Shown here piece after piece: positions 1 through 6,701 of a stretch of 8,151 nucleotides of DNA; positions within the stretch are counted from its first letter, which is position 1; every line of letters begins with the position of its first letter. Origin of the DNA: a bacterium (GTDB lineage Bacteria; Acidobacteriota; Blastocatellia; Pyrinomonadales; Pyrinomonadaceae); assembly GCA_029945985.1 (NCBI GenBank), contig JAQSDP010000044.1, positions 1 to 8,151 on the forward strand, given 5' to 3'. Under the pieces are notes generated by a model that had not been told where the DNA came from, ran no database searches, and saw only the letters and a program-made list of their open reading frames with translations. The translations under genes and the position numbers were made by a program.

Positions 1-1
1 A

Positions 2-2677
2 AAGTCTAATATCAATTCAACCGGTGGATTCGTAGATGCCCAGTCACAGGAGTATCTGGTCAGAAACCTCGGCAGATTTTATTCAATCGATGAACTCAAG
101 CAAACCGTAGTTGCATATCGAAACAATACGCCAATAAGCCTCGGCGATGTCGCGACCGTCGAGTTTGGAGCGAAGATCAAACGGGGCGAGGCGGGAACTA
201 ACGGCAAGACCGCCGTCATTGTTTCGGTGCAGAAACAGCCGGGAGCAAGCACGCTCGAACTAACCAAACAGGTTGACGAAGCGGTGGCGGAATTGCAAAA
301 AACGCTCCCGCCGGATATCGAGATCAACCCGAATCTTTTCCGGCAGGCGAACTTTATCGATGCATCGATCGGCAATGTCATTGAAGCATTACGCGACGGC
401 GCGATTTTGGTTGCGATCGTGCTGTTTCTGTTCCTGCTGAATTTCCGAACCACGTTCATCACTTTAACAGCTATTCCCCTCTCGTTTATCGTAACTTTTC
501 TCGTTCTTTATGCCTTCGGGATCAGCGTGAATACGATGACGCTCGGCGGCCTGGCGGTCGCCATCGGCGAACTCGTAGACGACGCGATCGTTGACATCGA
601 GAACATCTTTCGCCGTCTGCGCGAAAATCGGTTGCTGGAGAATCCTCGTCCTTCTCTCGAAGTCGTTTACAGAGCATCGCTCGAAGTTCGGTCATCGATC
701 ATCTACGCCACGGTTATTGTTGCACTCGTTTTCATTCCGCTGTTCGCTCTTTCCGGCGTTGAGGGCCGACTGCTCGCGCCGCTTGGTTTAGCGTATATCA
801 CGGCGCTTGTCGCTTCGCTCGTAGTCAGCTTGACGGTCACACCGGTGCTCGCGTCCTATCTTTTGCCGCAGATGTTCAGGCGAAAAGATGAGAAGAAAGA
901 AAGGAGGAGGCAAGAGGCCGAAGATGAAGAAGACGACAATCCTTCATTCTTCTCCAAAATCACCGGTTGGTTTCGAACCTCTCACGGCGAGCACGAAGAC
1001 AGTTTTGTGGTTCGCCGATTGAAAGCGTTCGATGGACGGCTGCTGCATTGGACGCTGCGGCATCCCTACAAGGTTATTAGCGGTGCAGCTTTTATATTTG
1101 TCGCGACGATGGCGACGCTGCCATTTGTCGGCACGTCATTTCTGCCGGAGTTCAACGAGGGGACGCTGACGGTCAATGTTCAGGCGCAGCCAGGTACATC
1201 ATTGGCGGAATCGAGCCGAATTGGGCAAATCTCAGAAAAACTATTGCTAGAAGTTCCGGAAGTTATTTCCACTGGGAGACGAACCGGAAGAGCCGAACTT
1301 GACGAGCACGCTGAGGGCGTTCACTACACTGAAATTGACGTTGATCTGCGGCCATCGGACAGAACACGCGATGAGATCCTTGCTGAAATACGGGAAAAAC
1401 TGGCGGTTGTGCCGGGCGTTACAACTAATGTCGGACAGCCGATCTCGCACCGGCTCGATCATTTGCAGTCGGGTGTGAGAGCTCAGATCGCCGTCAAGCT
1501 ATTTGGCGACGACCTGGCGACCTTGCGTTCGAAGGCGGAGGAGATTCGCAACACGATCCAGACAGTTGAAGGCGCGACCGACGTTTCGATCGAAAGACAG
1601 GTTCTGATCCCGCAGGTTCGGTTCAATGTTGATCGTGCCAAGGCTGCGCAATATGGGCTGGCACCGGGCGAAGTCACTCAAACGCTGGAAACTGCACTCA
1701 ACGGGCGAACGGTCTCACAGGCCATTGAGGGAGCTCGGCGTTATGACGTCGTCGTCCGGTTTGACGAGGCATCGCGCAACAGCCTAGATGCACTTAAAAA
1801 TGTGACGATCGACGCTCCGAATGGAACGCAGATTCCGATCTCTGCGGTCGCCACGATTGAAAATATCCCAGGACCGAACCAGATATTACGCGAAGACACC
1901 AAACGCCGGATAGTCATCGGTGCAAACGTCGCGGGGCGCGATCTGGGCTCGGTTGTCGCCGATATTCAAGCCCGTGTGGGCTCGCAGGTTACTCTGCCCG
2001 AAGGCTACTTTCTTGAGTACGGCGGCCAATTCCAGGCAACTCAGGAAGCGACTCGAACACTTTCGCTGCTCACGATATTCTCGCTAATTGCGATTTTCTT
2101 TCTGCTTATAAAGGCGCTCGGCGATTGGCGTGTCGCGCTGCAAGTGATGATAAATATCCCGCTCGCTTTGATCGGCGCGGTCTGGGCACTGCACCTTTCG
2201 GGCGGTGTGTTCTCGATCGCGACGATGGTCGGATTTATCTCGCTGGTCGGCATCACATCGCGAAACGGGATCATGATGATCTCGCATTACCTTCACCTGA
2301 TGAAAGAAGAGGGCGAGGAATTTACTGAAAAGATGATCATCAGAGGAAGCCTGGAAAGGCTTGTTCCGGTGCTAATGACCGCGCTGACAGCCGGACTATC
2401 GCTCGTGCCGTTTATCCTGGCGGCTGATGCCCCGGGCAAGGAAATTCTGCATCCGTTGGCCGTCGTAGTGCTCGGCGGCATTCTGACCTCGACCCTTCTC
2501 GACCAGATCGTAACGCCCGCCGTCTTTTATAAATTCGGCCGACATTCCGCGGAGCGGGTTATCGCCGGAAGAGATCAGCAGGCGGGAGGCGCTGGTGAAT
2601 GGGGCACAGCGGAAGGCGAGATGTCAGACGAAGCGGGAGCGGGCGCATTTCCGCCCAAACCAATATTGAGCGAATAA
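2..2677 (+). CDS. Heavy-metal efflux RND pump (CusA/CzcA family), 5'-truncated
   Basis: This is the inner-membrane proton-driven pump subunit of a tripartite efflux system that moves metal ions from periplasm or cytoplasm to the outside. The frame is open from base 2, so the N-terminal ~200 residues of a usual ~1,030-1,050 lie outside; 891 residues are visible. Numbering in the fragment: the early STGGF...QEYLVR segment is typical of CusA/CzcA. Residues ~189-201 (GELVDDAIVDIEN) are the TM4 acidic proton-relay segment. PEFNEGTL, RLDHLQSGVRAQIAVK and SRNGIMMISHYLHLM in the later TM region are HME-RND hallmarks. Helices TM2-6 and TM7-12 are recognisable. Oddities are a highly charged cytoplasmic linker (residues ~293-334) between TM6 and TM7 and a ~45-residue Gly/Glu-rich C-tail. 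I cannot assign the metal: Cu/Ag versus Zn/Co/Cd needs alignment. The CusB- and CusC-like partners would be upstream. Family call is secure; substrate is not. Confidence 0.95.
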   Translation, partial: KSNINSTGGFVDAQSQEYLVRNLGRFYSIDELKQTVVAYRNNTPISLGDVATVEFGAKIKRGEAGTNGKTAVIVSVQKQPGASTLELTKQVDEAVAELQKTLPPDIEINPNLFRQANFIDASIGNVIEALRDGAILVAIVLFLFLLNFRTTFITLTAIPLSFIVTFLVLYAFGISVNTMTLGGLAVAIGELVDDAIVDIENIFRRLRENRLLENPRPSLEVVYRASLEVRSSIIYATVIVALVFIPLFALSGVEGRLLAPLGLAYITALVASLVVSLTVTPVLASYLLPQMFRRKDEKKERRRQEAEDEEDDNPSFFSKITGWFRTSHGEHEDSFVVRRLKAFDGRLLHWTLRHPYKVISGAAFIFVATMATLPFVGTSFLPEFNEGTLTVNVQAQPGTSLAESSRIGQISEKLLLEVPEVISTGRRTGRAELDEHAEGVHYTEIDVDLRPSDRTRDEILAEIREKLAVVPGVTTNVGQPISHRLDHLQSGVRAQIAVKLFGDDLATLRSKAEEIRNTIQTVEGATDVSIERQVLIPQVRFNVDRAKAAQYGLAPGEVTQTLETALNGRTVSQAIEGARRYDVVVRFDEASRNSLDALKNVTIDAPNGTQIPISAVATIENIPGPNQILREDTKRRIVIGANVAGRDLGSVVADIQARVGSQVTLPEGYFLEYGGQFQATQEATRTLSLLTIFSLIAIFFLLIKALGDWRVALQVMINIPLALIGAVWALHLSGGVFSIATMVGFISLVGITSRNGIMMISHYLHLMKEEGEEFTEKMIIRGSLERLVPVLMTALTAGLSLVPFILAADAPGKEILHPLAVVVLGGILTSTLLDQIVTPAVFYKFGRHSAERVIAGRDQQAGGAGEWGTAEGEMSDEAGAGAFPPKPILSE

Positions 2678-2693
2678 GTTTTACAAGAAAATT

Positions 2694-2698
2694 GGAGG
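2694..2698 (+). promoter_or_regulatory. Shine-Dalgarno site for the SnoaL-like gene
   Basis: GGAGG lies 6 bases before the ATG at 2705 and fixes that start. The gap to the RND stop is only 27 bases with no terminator, so the two genes are probably co-transcribed. Confidence 0.75.
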
Positions 2699-2704
2699 AT
2701 TGTT

Positions 2705-3205
2705 ATGAGAAAAAGATTCTTTTTCACCGTCGCTTTTTCCGCTGCTTTGATGATGCTTGGATTCTCACAGGCCTTGGCCCAAACGGAAGAAGTTAAGGCC
2801 GTAACCGACGTTTTGACGCGAGAAGCGCAGGCGGTGGAAAAAGGCGATCTGGCCGCACTCGACATAATTTGGGCGAATAGCGAAGACGTAACGGTATTTG
2901 AGAGCGGACACGCAAATTATGGTTGGAACGACTACCGCAACACGCATCTTGCGCCTGAGCTTAAAGAATTCAGAAACACGAAATACGCCTTTTCAGATCT
3001 AAAGGTAAAGGTCGATGGCAAGACGGCGTGGGCGACCTTTAAGTACACGCTAGCCGCCGACATGGGTACGCGAAAAATAGAAAGCGGCGGCCTCGGCACG
3101 GCTGTTCTCGAAAAAAGGGAAGGGAAATGGCGGATCGTCCACTGGCATTCGAGCGCACCGCGCAGAGCACCGGCACCGCAGCCTTCGCCTTCGCCAAAAC
3201 CGTAA
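2705..3205 (+). CDS. Exported SnoaL/DUF4440-type (NTF2-like) protein
   Basis: The 166-residue protein starts with a clear Sec signal peptide (MRKR, hydrophobic residues 5-20, likely cleavage after ALA near residue 25). The mature part is one NTF2-like fold: helix ~27-60 (VTDVLTREAQAVEKGDLAAL), then DVTVFESG, then the beta-rich half ending in EGKWRIVHWHSS at ~139-150, the usual close of SnoaL_3/DUF4440 domains. A Pro/Ser/Ala-rich tail (residues 151-166) follows. No catalytic residues can be named; members of this fold are enzymes, binding proteins or of unknown role. The histidines of HWHSS could in principle bind metal, which is inference only. It follows the RND gene closely with a good ribosome site, so it is probably expressed with the pump in the periplasm. 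Fold call is fairly sure; function is unknown. Confidence 0.85.
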   Translation: MRKRFFFTVAFSAALMMLGFSQALAQTEEVKAVTDVLTREAQAVEKGDLAALDIIWANSEDVTVFESGHANYGWNDYRNTHLAPELKEFRNTKYAFSDLKVKVDGKTAWATFKYTLAADMGTRKIESGGLGTAVLEKREGKWRIVHWHSSAPRRAPAPQPSPSPKP

Positions 3206-3323
3206 TTAGGTGTTGCAGCACACAGACATCTGTTAGGGATTGACCGATTCTGTAATAGCGACCTGTTAACGGCTGCTTGAGACGACGAGGGCACTATTTT
3301 AAGAACAAGGAGATACTACTATT

Positions 3324-3476
3324 ATGGCTACACAAACCGACCCGGTCTGCGGGATGCAGATCGAGGAAGCGGATGCCGCCGGGCAAACCGAACACGAAGG
3401 GACAACATACTATTTTTGTTCAACTGCGTGTACGGAGAAGTTCGAGGCAAGTCCGGAAGATTATACGAGTCAATGA
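3324..3476 (+). CDS. Standalone YHS-domain protein, 50 residues
   Basis: This small ORF begins at ATG 3324, with AAGGAG at 3307-3312 about 11 bases upstream, and ends at TGA 3474-3476. Almost all of it is one YHS domain: DPVCGM at residues 6-11, TYYFCSTAC at 28-36 and F40. The cysteines C9, C32 and C36 are the family's metal-ligand candidates. There is no signal peptide, so it should be cytoplasmic. YHS domains occur alone, or fused to copper ATPases as in the gene at 6999, and are thought to bind soft metals. It is followed at once by a strong terminator, making it the last gene of the first group. A metal buffer or chaperone role is inferred from context. Its sequence differs more from the ATPase's YHS domains than does the second free YHS protein at 6771. 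Confidence 0.88.
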   Translation: MATQTDPVCGMQIEEADAAGQTEHEGTTYYFCSTACTEKFEASPEDYTSQ

Positions 3477-3481
3477 CCTGG

Positions 3482-3518
3482 AAGCGCCGAGGCAAATCAC
3501 TTTGCCCGGCGCTTTTTT
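3482..3518 (+). terminator. Strong rho-independent terminator after the first YHS gene
   Basis: The left arm AAGCGCCG (3482-3489) plus GGCAAA (3491-3496), with A3490 bulged, pairs fully with TTTGCC (3501-3506) and CGGCGCTT (3507-3514). The loop is TCAC, and a run of T at 3513-3518 follows. It starts 5 bases after the YHS stop codon, which separates the RND-SnoaL-YHS group from the DUF305 group. Confidence 0.9.
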
Positions 3519-3537
3519 CCAACACCGATCAACGATT

Positions 3538-3566
3538 TTGGCGTTTGAAACTCAGGGAAGTTTAAA
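3538..3566 (+). promoter_or_regulatory. Possible sigma70-type promoter for the DUF305 group
   Basis: TTGGCG (3538-3543) and TTTAAA (3561-3566) each match 4 of 6 consensus bases and are spaced by 17 bases. The site lies between the terminator and the DUF305 gene, where a promoter is expected. The match is modest and other placements are possible. Confidence 0.25.
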
Positions 3567-3612
3567 TGTCACAAAGAGAGAAGCGAGGGGTAAACGACAG
3601 GAAATTAAAAAT

Positions 3613-3692
3613 ATGAACGAACAACATAAAGCCGAAGGGAAAGCGACCCACGATTCTCATTCAGTCCACAGCACAAACCGTATTTAGGGTTT
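3613..3692 (+). other. Likely N-terminal coding part of the DUF305 gene, in a shifted frame
   Basis: ATG 3613 follows AGGAA at 3599-3603 and encodes MNEQHKAEGKATHDSHSVHS, a His-rich start like that of many DUF305 membrane proteins, then hits TAG at 3685-3687. The next frame, open from 3630, reads QHKPYLGF directly into MISLAV of the DUF305 body. The two join naturally around 3666-3675 if one base is restored. This points to a single-base deletion, either in the genome or in the sequence. I see no canonical slippery heptamer in phase, so programmed frameshifting is not supported. Confidence 0.65.
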
Positions 3693-4109
3693 ATGATTTC
3701 GCTGGCCGTCTCATTCGTCGTGATGTATTTCATCATGTACGCGATGGCTAACGACTGGATCAATGTGTATTTGAACCTGAGCAACGTTTACATGACCGGG
3801 CTGATGGCGGGCTCGATGCTGCCGATCATGCTGGCGACCATGCCGGGAATGTTCAAGAACAGGAAGATGAATATCGCGCTGTGGGCCGGGTCGGTGGCGG
3901 TGCTTGCGCTCTTCTGGGTGCTGCTGCGGTACGAAGCGGGAGTCGGGGATCGCCAGTTTATGCGGGCGATGATTCTGCACCACGCGGCCGCGATACAGAT
4001 GTGCAAGGAGTCGGCGATCACCGACCCGCGAGTCATAAAACTCTGCGAGGGGATCGTCGAGTCCCAGGAGGGTGAGATCGCGGAGTTGAAGGCGCTGCAC
4101 GCGGAGTAG
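3693..4109 (+). CDS. DUF305 membrane protein (body of a frameshifted gene)
   Basis: The intact part is 138 residues. Three membrane segments lie at ~1-19, ~32-50 and ~60-78, followed by a DUF305 domain: DRQFMRAMILHH (86-97), CKESAITDPRVIKLCEGI (104-121) and ESQEGEIAELK (123-133). The family signature is normally MIPHH; here it is MILHH, keeping the paired histidines. C104 and C118 are extra soft ligands near them. DUF305 proteins with this three-helix start are common beside copper ATPases and RND pumps, but their biochemical role is not established. Start 3693 has only a poor ribosome site (AGGG three bases away), and the natural N-terminus seems to be at 3613 in another frame. If real, the frameshift costs the His-rich cytoplasmic leader and the first residues of TM1. 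Confidence 0.85.
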   Translation: MISLAVSFVVMYFIMYAMANDWINVYLNLSNVYMTGLMAGSMLPIMLATMPGMFKNRKMNIALWAGSVAVLALFWVLLRYEAGVGDRQFMRAMILHHAAAIQMCKESAITDPRVIKLCEGIVESQEGEIAELKALHAE

Positions 4110-4159
4110 CATCAAGGTCTTACAGGATACCGATTATTAAAATCTTATTTCAGATATTG

Positions 4160-4165
4160 AAGGAG
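4160..4165 (+). promoter_or_regulatory. Shine-Dalgarno site for the broken CBS gene
   Basis: AAGGAG stands 5 bases before ATG 4171. A good ribosome site remains in front of a reading frame that fails after 42 codons, so the gene was once functional, or is functional and misread here. Confidence 0.6.
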
Positions 4166-4170
4166 AAAAA

Positions 4171-4617
4171 ATGAGTTGTTTTAGTGATGTAATGAAACCA
4201 ATCGAGGCGGCTTCGTGCTGTACGCCGCAAGACACGGCTGCGACTGCCGCGAAAGCAATGAAAAACTCTGGCTGCGGCTGTGTGTGCTCCTGTAGTTGAG
4301 GACACAGAGAATCTTAAATTAGTGGGTGTAGTAACCGAGCGCGACATCTGTCACAGTGTCGCGGCTGAAAATCTTAGTGCCTCGAAGTAAGCGTCAAAGA
4401 AATTATGCGACCCGCTTCCGCCTGTTGCGGTGCTGCTGATTCTTTAAACGGCCCAGAAACTCGACGAACATCAGGCAACCAGCCTGCCGGTCACTGACGA
4501 GAAGGGCGGTTGCTGCGGCACCGTTAGCTCGCACCAGATCCGATGGAATTACGCGCTTTATTTGCAGAAAAGCTGGATGAAAAACACGGTCCCCGTGCGT
4601 TCAAAGTGTCAAAGTAA
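4171..4617 (+). pseudogene. Tandem CBS-domain protein gene, broken by ~4 frameshifts, Cys-rich
   Basis: Pieces in alternating frames spell one CBS-pair protein. 4171 to ~4285 reads MSCFSDVMKPIEAASCCTPQ...AKAMKNSGCGCV. From ~4286 to 4387 the next frame gives APVVED, then LKLVGVVTERDICHSVAAEN. From 4387 to ~4448 the first frame returns with VSVKEIMRPASACCGAADSL. From ~4451 the second frame gives AQKLDEHQATSLPVTDEKGG, then CCGTVSSHQ. A last piece (4543-4617) reads MELRALFAEKLDEKHGPRAF, then KVSK and stop. Shifts are +1, -1, +1, -1, so the frame is restored by the end. At ~4384 restoring one G (SASEVSVKEIM) repairs the reading exactly. CBS pairs normally bind adenine nucleotides. This one carries CC pairs at matching places in both repeats, plus GCGC and a further CC, which is unusual and suggests metal binding. 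Sequencing error is a live alternative to true decay. Confidence 0.75.
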
Positions 4618-4618
4618 T

Positions 4619-4624
4619 GAGGAG
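4619..4624 (+). promoter_or_regulatory. Ribosome site that sets the DoxX-like start
   Basis: GAGGAG lies 4 bases before ATG 4629. An in-frame ATG also exists at 4617, but it overlaps the stop of the preceding gene and has no Shine-Dalgarno sequence, so 4629 is preferred. The site overlaps the end of the CBS gene, which suggests translational coupling. Confidence 0.65.
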
Positions 4625-4628
4625 CGGT

Positions 4629-5717
4629 ATGAATGAGAAAATCAGTTTAAGAATTCTTCCGCTCTGCTTGACGATCGTTTTCGCCGCGTCTTCTCAGGTA
4701 TCGGCGCATGAAAAGTGGTTTCACGAAACCGAAAATTACGGCCTGCGTTGGGATTTGTTTTTTCGCCCGTTGCCACTTTTCTTGTTTGGTGGAGTAATAC
4801 TTATTACCGTCATTGCGGGAATATGGTTTCGACGGCGCGGTCGAGGATTCGTGCCGGGGCCGGAGAGTTTTGGCACAACTGACAGCCGTCGCTCAGCATT
4901 ATACGGTTTGATACCGGCTATTCTCGGAATTCACGTTGGCGTTCCTCTTTTGGTCAGCGGCGTACAGGGCGAACTATTCACGCCGAATAATAAACTACCC
5001 GGCGTTTGGATTTATGCGCTGGGCTTAGCTCAAACAGGTATTGCACTTGCGATTTTTTACGGTGCACTAACAAGAATCGCCGCCGTTGCACTGGCGGCTT
5101 TGTGGTTTGCGGGAATCTTTCTGCTTGGACTGGAGCCGATGCTCGAAAGCTCGATGTATCTCGGTTTCGCGGCGTTCTTTTTTCTCGCAGGGCGCGGACC
5201 GATTTCGATTGACCGGTTAACTTTACCGCCTCTTGAATCTTCCGCCCGACTAATGTCGAAAGCAATTCCGGCAGTTCGGGCCGGATTAGGGTTTAGTCTC
5301 GTATTCGTGGCGTTCACCGAGAAATTCGCCAATATTCCGCTCGCCTTAGCTTTTCTAGAACGCTATCCGCTCAACTTTACTGCCGCCCTCGGCATGCCGA
5401 TGTCTAACGAGACATTTATCTTATGCGCCGGCGCAGTGGAATTGCTCGTCGGACTGTGGATACTGTTCGGCATTTTCCCGCGCGAAATAATCTTGATTGC
5501 GTGGATTCCGACTAACTTAACTTTGACAGTTTTTAACTGGACAGAACTCATCGGGCATTTGCCGATTTACGGAACGATGGCGGTCTTGTTGGTCTGGTCA
5601 CAAGGACGTGAAAATCTAGAGCTGTGGCTCTGCGGCTTACGCGAAGGGCCGCTGGCGATTTTGGGACAAGAAACGCAAACGCAGCCCAGTCAGGTACATG
5701 GGAGCAAAGATAGTTAG
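4629..5717 (+). CDS. DoxX-like polytopic membrane protein with mature N-terminal His
   Basis: The protein has 362 residues. A signal-like segment (~8-26, ending QVSA) precedes HEKWFHE. Signal peptidase cleavage after VSA would make histidine the first residue. About eight to nine hydrophobic helices follow. The C-terminal half (RAGLGFSLVFVAFTEKFANI ... AGAVELLVGLWILFGIFPRE) looks like the DoxX/SURF4-like four-helix fold, with a related set of helices before it, so it may be an internal duplication of that fold. Two charged loops (RFRRRGRG-like and GPESFGTTDS) separate the halves. The tail from ~345 is polar. Relatives with an AH-x-KWF start occur in several phyla without a proven function. 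The gene directly follows the CBS gene and leads into the CopD-like gene, so a role in metal or redox handling in the inner membrane is inferred from context. Confidence 0.75.
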   Translation: MNEKISLRILPLCLTIVFAASSQVSAHEKWFHETENYGLRWDLFFRPLPLFLFGGVILITVIAGIWFRRRGRGFVPGPESFGTTDSRRSALYGLIPAILGIHVGVPLLVSGVQGELFTPNNKLPGVWIYALGLAQTGIALAIFYGALTRIAAVALAALWFAGIFLLGLEPMLESSMYLGFAAFFFLAGRGPISIDRLTLPPLESSARLMSKAIPAVRAGLGFSLVFVAFTEKFANIPLALAFLERYPLNFTAALGMPMSNETFILCAGAVELLVGLWILFGIFPREIILIAWIPTNLTLTVFNWTELIGHLPIYGTMAVLLVWSQGRENLELWLCGLREGPLAILGQETQTQPSQVHGSKDS

Positions 5718-5754
5718 ATTTTAGAGAAAGTCTAAACGAATAGAGAAAAATTCA

Positions 5755-6261
5755 ATGTTGCCTATTATGACACCCGGCCTCCCCAAATTCGCGCTGACCG
5801 CCCACATCACTACCTCTGTCGGCTGGCTCGGCGCCGTTGTCGGCTTTCTCGCTCACGCCATCGCGAGCATGACGATACAGGATGCTCAGATGATTAGCTC
5901 CGCCTACTTCTTTATTGAGCTGACGCTCTGGTATGTCCTGCTTCCGTTATGCGTGGCTTCGCTCGTGACCGGACTCATTCAGTATCTTGGCACCAAGTGG
6001 GGTTTGTTCCAGCACTACTGGGTGTTGGTCAAATTTCTGATCACCGTTTTTGCAACTGTCATTCTGCTGACTTTCATGCGGGGGTTCGACCTTCCGACCG
6101 TGGCAGTAGAGACTACAGGGTCAGTTGTATATTCGGGCGGTCATGGCGCCGCATCGCCGGTCGTCCACGCCGCTGGCGGGCTCGTCGTGCTGCTTGTCGC
6201 GGTGGTGCTCTCGGTTTACAAACCTTGGGGCAGGACGCCGTATGGCCGACGCATCGGGTAG
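5755..6261 (+). CDS. Four-helix integral membrane protein, DUF2269/CopD-like
   Basis: The 168-residue protein has four likely helices: ~12-36, ~50-75, ~86-108 and ~136-154. The opening LTAHITTSVGWLGAVVGFLA carries the H-x(6)-W-x-G pattern shared by DUF2269 and, more loosely, CopD-type membrane proteins. Further histidines sit at H34, H87, H130 and H138, several within or at the edge of helices, so heme or metal binding is possible but unproven. The C-terminal KPWGRTPYGRR is a basic cytoplasmic tail. The start is uncertain: ATG 5755 has only AGAGAAA upstream, and ATG 5767 (MTPGLPKFAL) matches where relatives usually begin. It lies 37 bases after the DoxX-like gene and 20 bases before the MerR gene, so it probably shares their transcript. 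Membrane class is sure; family name is moderate; function is unknown. Confidence 0.75.
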   Translation: MLPIMTPGLPKFALTAHITTSVGWLGAVVGFLAHAIASMTIQDAQMISSAYFFIELTLWYVLLPLCVASLVTGLIQYLGTKWGLFQHYWVLVKFLITVFATVILLTFMRGFDLPTVAVETTGSVVYSGGHGAASPVVHAAGGLVVLLVAVVLSVYKPWGRTPYGRRIG

Positions 6262-6281
6262 ACAATCGACGAAGTAAAATT

Positions 6282-6698
6282 ATGATGACTGCTACCGTTC
6301 TCGCGAAGCAATCTGACGTGTCGCTCTACACCGTGCGGCACTACACGCGCATCGGGTTGCTGAAACCCGCCCGAAACCTCCAAAACAATTACAAGCTTTA
6401 CCAGCCGTCGGACGCCGTGCGAGTTAGGTTTATCAAAGCCGCAGGGAATCTGGGATTTTCGCTCGCTGAGATCGCCGACATCCTGAAAGAGGCTAAACAC
6501 GGTAACTCGCCGTGTCCGATGGTTCGGGAAATCATGGTCCGCCGGATCGAAGAAAATCAACGCAAGATCAAAGCGATGCAAAAATTACAGCGAAAGATGG
6601 AAAAGGCCGTTAAAGATTGGTCGAAAATGAAAAATTCTATGCCAAATGGCGATTCGGTTTGTCACTTGATCGAATCGGTCGGCGAGAGCGACGAATAG
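6282..6698 (+). CDS. MerR-family metal-responsive transcription regulator
   Basis: The 138-residue protein has the MerR plan. A winged HTH spans residues ~4-70: VLAKQSDVSLYTVRHYTRIG, LLKPAR, then NYKLYQPSDAVRVRF and GFSLAEIADIL. A long dimerisation helix spans ~80-112, followed by a short metal loop. C78 (SPCPMVREIM) sits where MerR has Cys82, and C127 (SVCHLIES) near MerR Cys126. MerR's Cys117 position is not a Cys here (KDWSKMKN), and the CueR C-x7-C loop is absent. The metal is therefore uncertain. MerR proteins twist long-spacer promoters to activate them, and exactly such a promoter begins 3 bases after its stop codon. ATG 6285 is an equal start. The frame stays open upstream to 5949, but that part is antisense-like shadow within the CopD-like gene and has no homology character. 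It is likely co-transcribed with the gene before it. Confidence 0.92.
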   Translation: MMTATVLAKQSDVSLYTVRHYTRIGLLKPARNLQNNYKLYQPSDAVRVRFIKAAGNLGFSLAEIADILKEAKHGNSPCPMVREIMVRRIEENQRKIKAMQKLQRKMEKAVKDWSKMKNSMPNGDSVCHLIESVGESDE

Positions 6699-6701
6699 CG
6701 C

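Noticed and set aside
3240..3269. Candidate promoter TTGACC ... TGTTAA before the first YHS gene
   Set aside because: The -35 is good but the -10 matches only about half of the consensus, and no dyad like that at 6702 is present; too weak to list.
2932..3294. 120-residue minus-strand ORF
   Set aside because: Shadow of the SnoaL-like gene on the opposite strand with low-complexity composition.
3277..3687. 136-residue ORF over the first YHS gene and terminator
   Set aside because: It runs through the strong terminator, has no recognisable domain, and conflicts with the YHS frame at 3324 that has a ribosome site.
3630..3690. Programmed -1 frameshift in the DUF305 gene
   Set aside because: No in-phase slippery heptamer or stable downstream structure was evident; a simple indel explains the data, especially with further indels nearby.
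3711..4115. 134-residue minus-strand ORF
   Set aside because: Antisense shadow of the DUF305 gene: Arg/His-rich, no domain, no ribosome site evident.
5720..5736. AT-rich hairpin TTTAGA/TCTAAA with GAAAG loop after the DoxX-like gene
   Set aside because: Only 6 weak base pairs and no T-run after it, so it is not a convincing terminator.
5949..6281. Upstream extension of the MerR frame, giving a 249-residue protein
   Set aside because: It overlaps the CopD-like gene in another frame, is Arg/Trp-rich with no MerR character, and the HTH begins right after ATG 6282/6285.
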